5,953 nucleotides of DNA from an uncultured Lysobacterales bacterium (GTDB lineage: Bacteria > Pseudomonadota > Gammaproteobacteria > Xanthomonadales > SZUA-36): positions 1-5,953 of the forward strand of contig CALJWY010000168.1 in assembly GCA_937974465.1 (NCBI GenBank), given 5' to 3'. Both the position numbers and the translations under genes were made by a program. Position 1 is the first letter of the stretch. Every line of letters begins with the position of its first letter. The notes beneath the pieces are model-generated. The model saw only the letters and a list, made by a program, of their open reading frames with translations, was not told where the DNA came from and did no database searches. Of this stretch, positions 5,921-5,953 are shown one piece after another.

Positions 5921-5953
5921 TAGCTTCGATAACGAACATAAAGAAGCCAGCCC

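Larger units (their letters stand above)
5650..5953. other. Intergenic region at right edge: repeat-rich, no gene supported
   Basis: These 304 bases lie upstream of the minus-strand cysteine-cluster gene. They include its unlocalised promoter, the nested inverted repeats at 5735-5847 and a rightward promoter candidate at 5891-5920. A 71-codon + frame (5670-5885) spans the inverted repeats. Its conceptual product lacks any known family feature and is best explained as a by-product of the repeat sequence. No start codon follows the promoter candidate before the window ends. Confidence 0.55.

Noticed and set aside
5020..5953. Integron attC sites around the cysteine-cluster gene (AT-rich cassette-like gene with nearby palindromes)
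   Set aside because: No paired GTTRRRY and RYYYAAC core sites were found in suitable positions on either side, and no integrase is present in the window.

Overview
The window looks like a piece of a Gram-negative, probably gammaproteobacterial, chromosome of the metabolically versatile environmental (marine-type) kind. The visible reasons are the C-terminus of a TonB-dependent outer-membrane receptor at the left edge, a secreted type-B carboxylesterase, and a short-chain dehydrogenase that reads very like Pseudomonas RhlG. The taxon is an inference; a sphingomonad-like alphaproteobacterium is not excluded.

Left and centre (1-4841) is one co-directional + strand block. It runs: end of a TonB-dependent receptor (1-126); a perfect 12-bp stem-loop (145-174); a two-enzyme fusion of an acetoacetate-decarboxylase-like domain and a 3-hydroxyacyl-CoA-dehydrogenase-like module (210-2225); a signal-peptide-bearing carboxylesterase starting 4 bases later (2230-4014); and an RhlG/FabG-like short-chain dehydrogenase 50 bases on (4065-4841). 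The tight spacing suggests an operon. A coherent but unproven reading is that an ester is imported through the outer membrane and cleaved in the periplasm. The released hydroxy acid or alcohol would then be oxidised by the dehydrogenases, and the resulting keto acid would go to the decarboxylase-like domain of the same polypeptide.

Right (4842-5953) is different in character. A 331-base gap holds imperfect inverted repeats, a possible decayed coding scrap and a hairpin terminator. It is followed by a convergent, AT-richer minus-strand gene for a small YkgJ-type cysteine-cluster protein (5173-5649). The last 304 bases carry a set of nested inverted repeats (about 5735-5847) and a reasonable sigma-70-like promoter (5891-5920) pointing out of the window. 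This right part looks like accessory or non-operon DNA.

The most interesting item is the fusion protein. Its decarboxylase-like half keeps the Schiff-base lysine but appears to lack two other canonical acetoacetate decarboxylase positions. Its dehydrogenase half has a shortened, altered loop after the catalytic histidine. Together these suggest a two-step enzyme with a non-standard substrate. All family assignments and alignments were made by eye from memory; no search was run.
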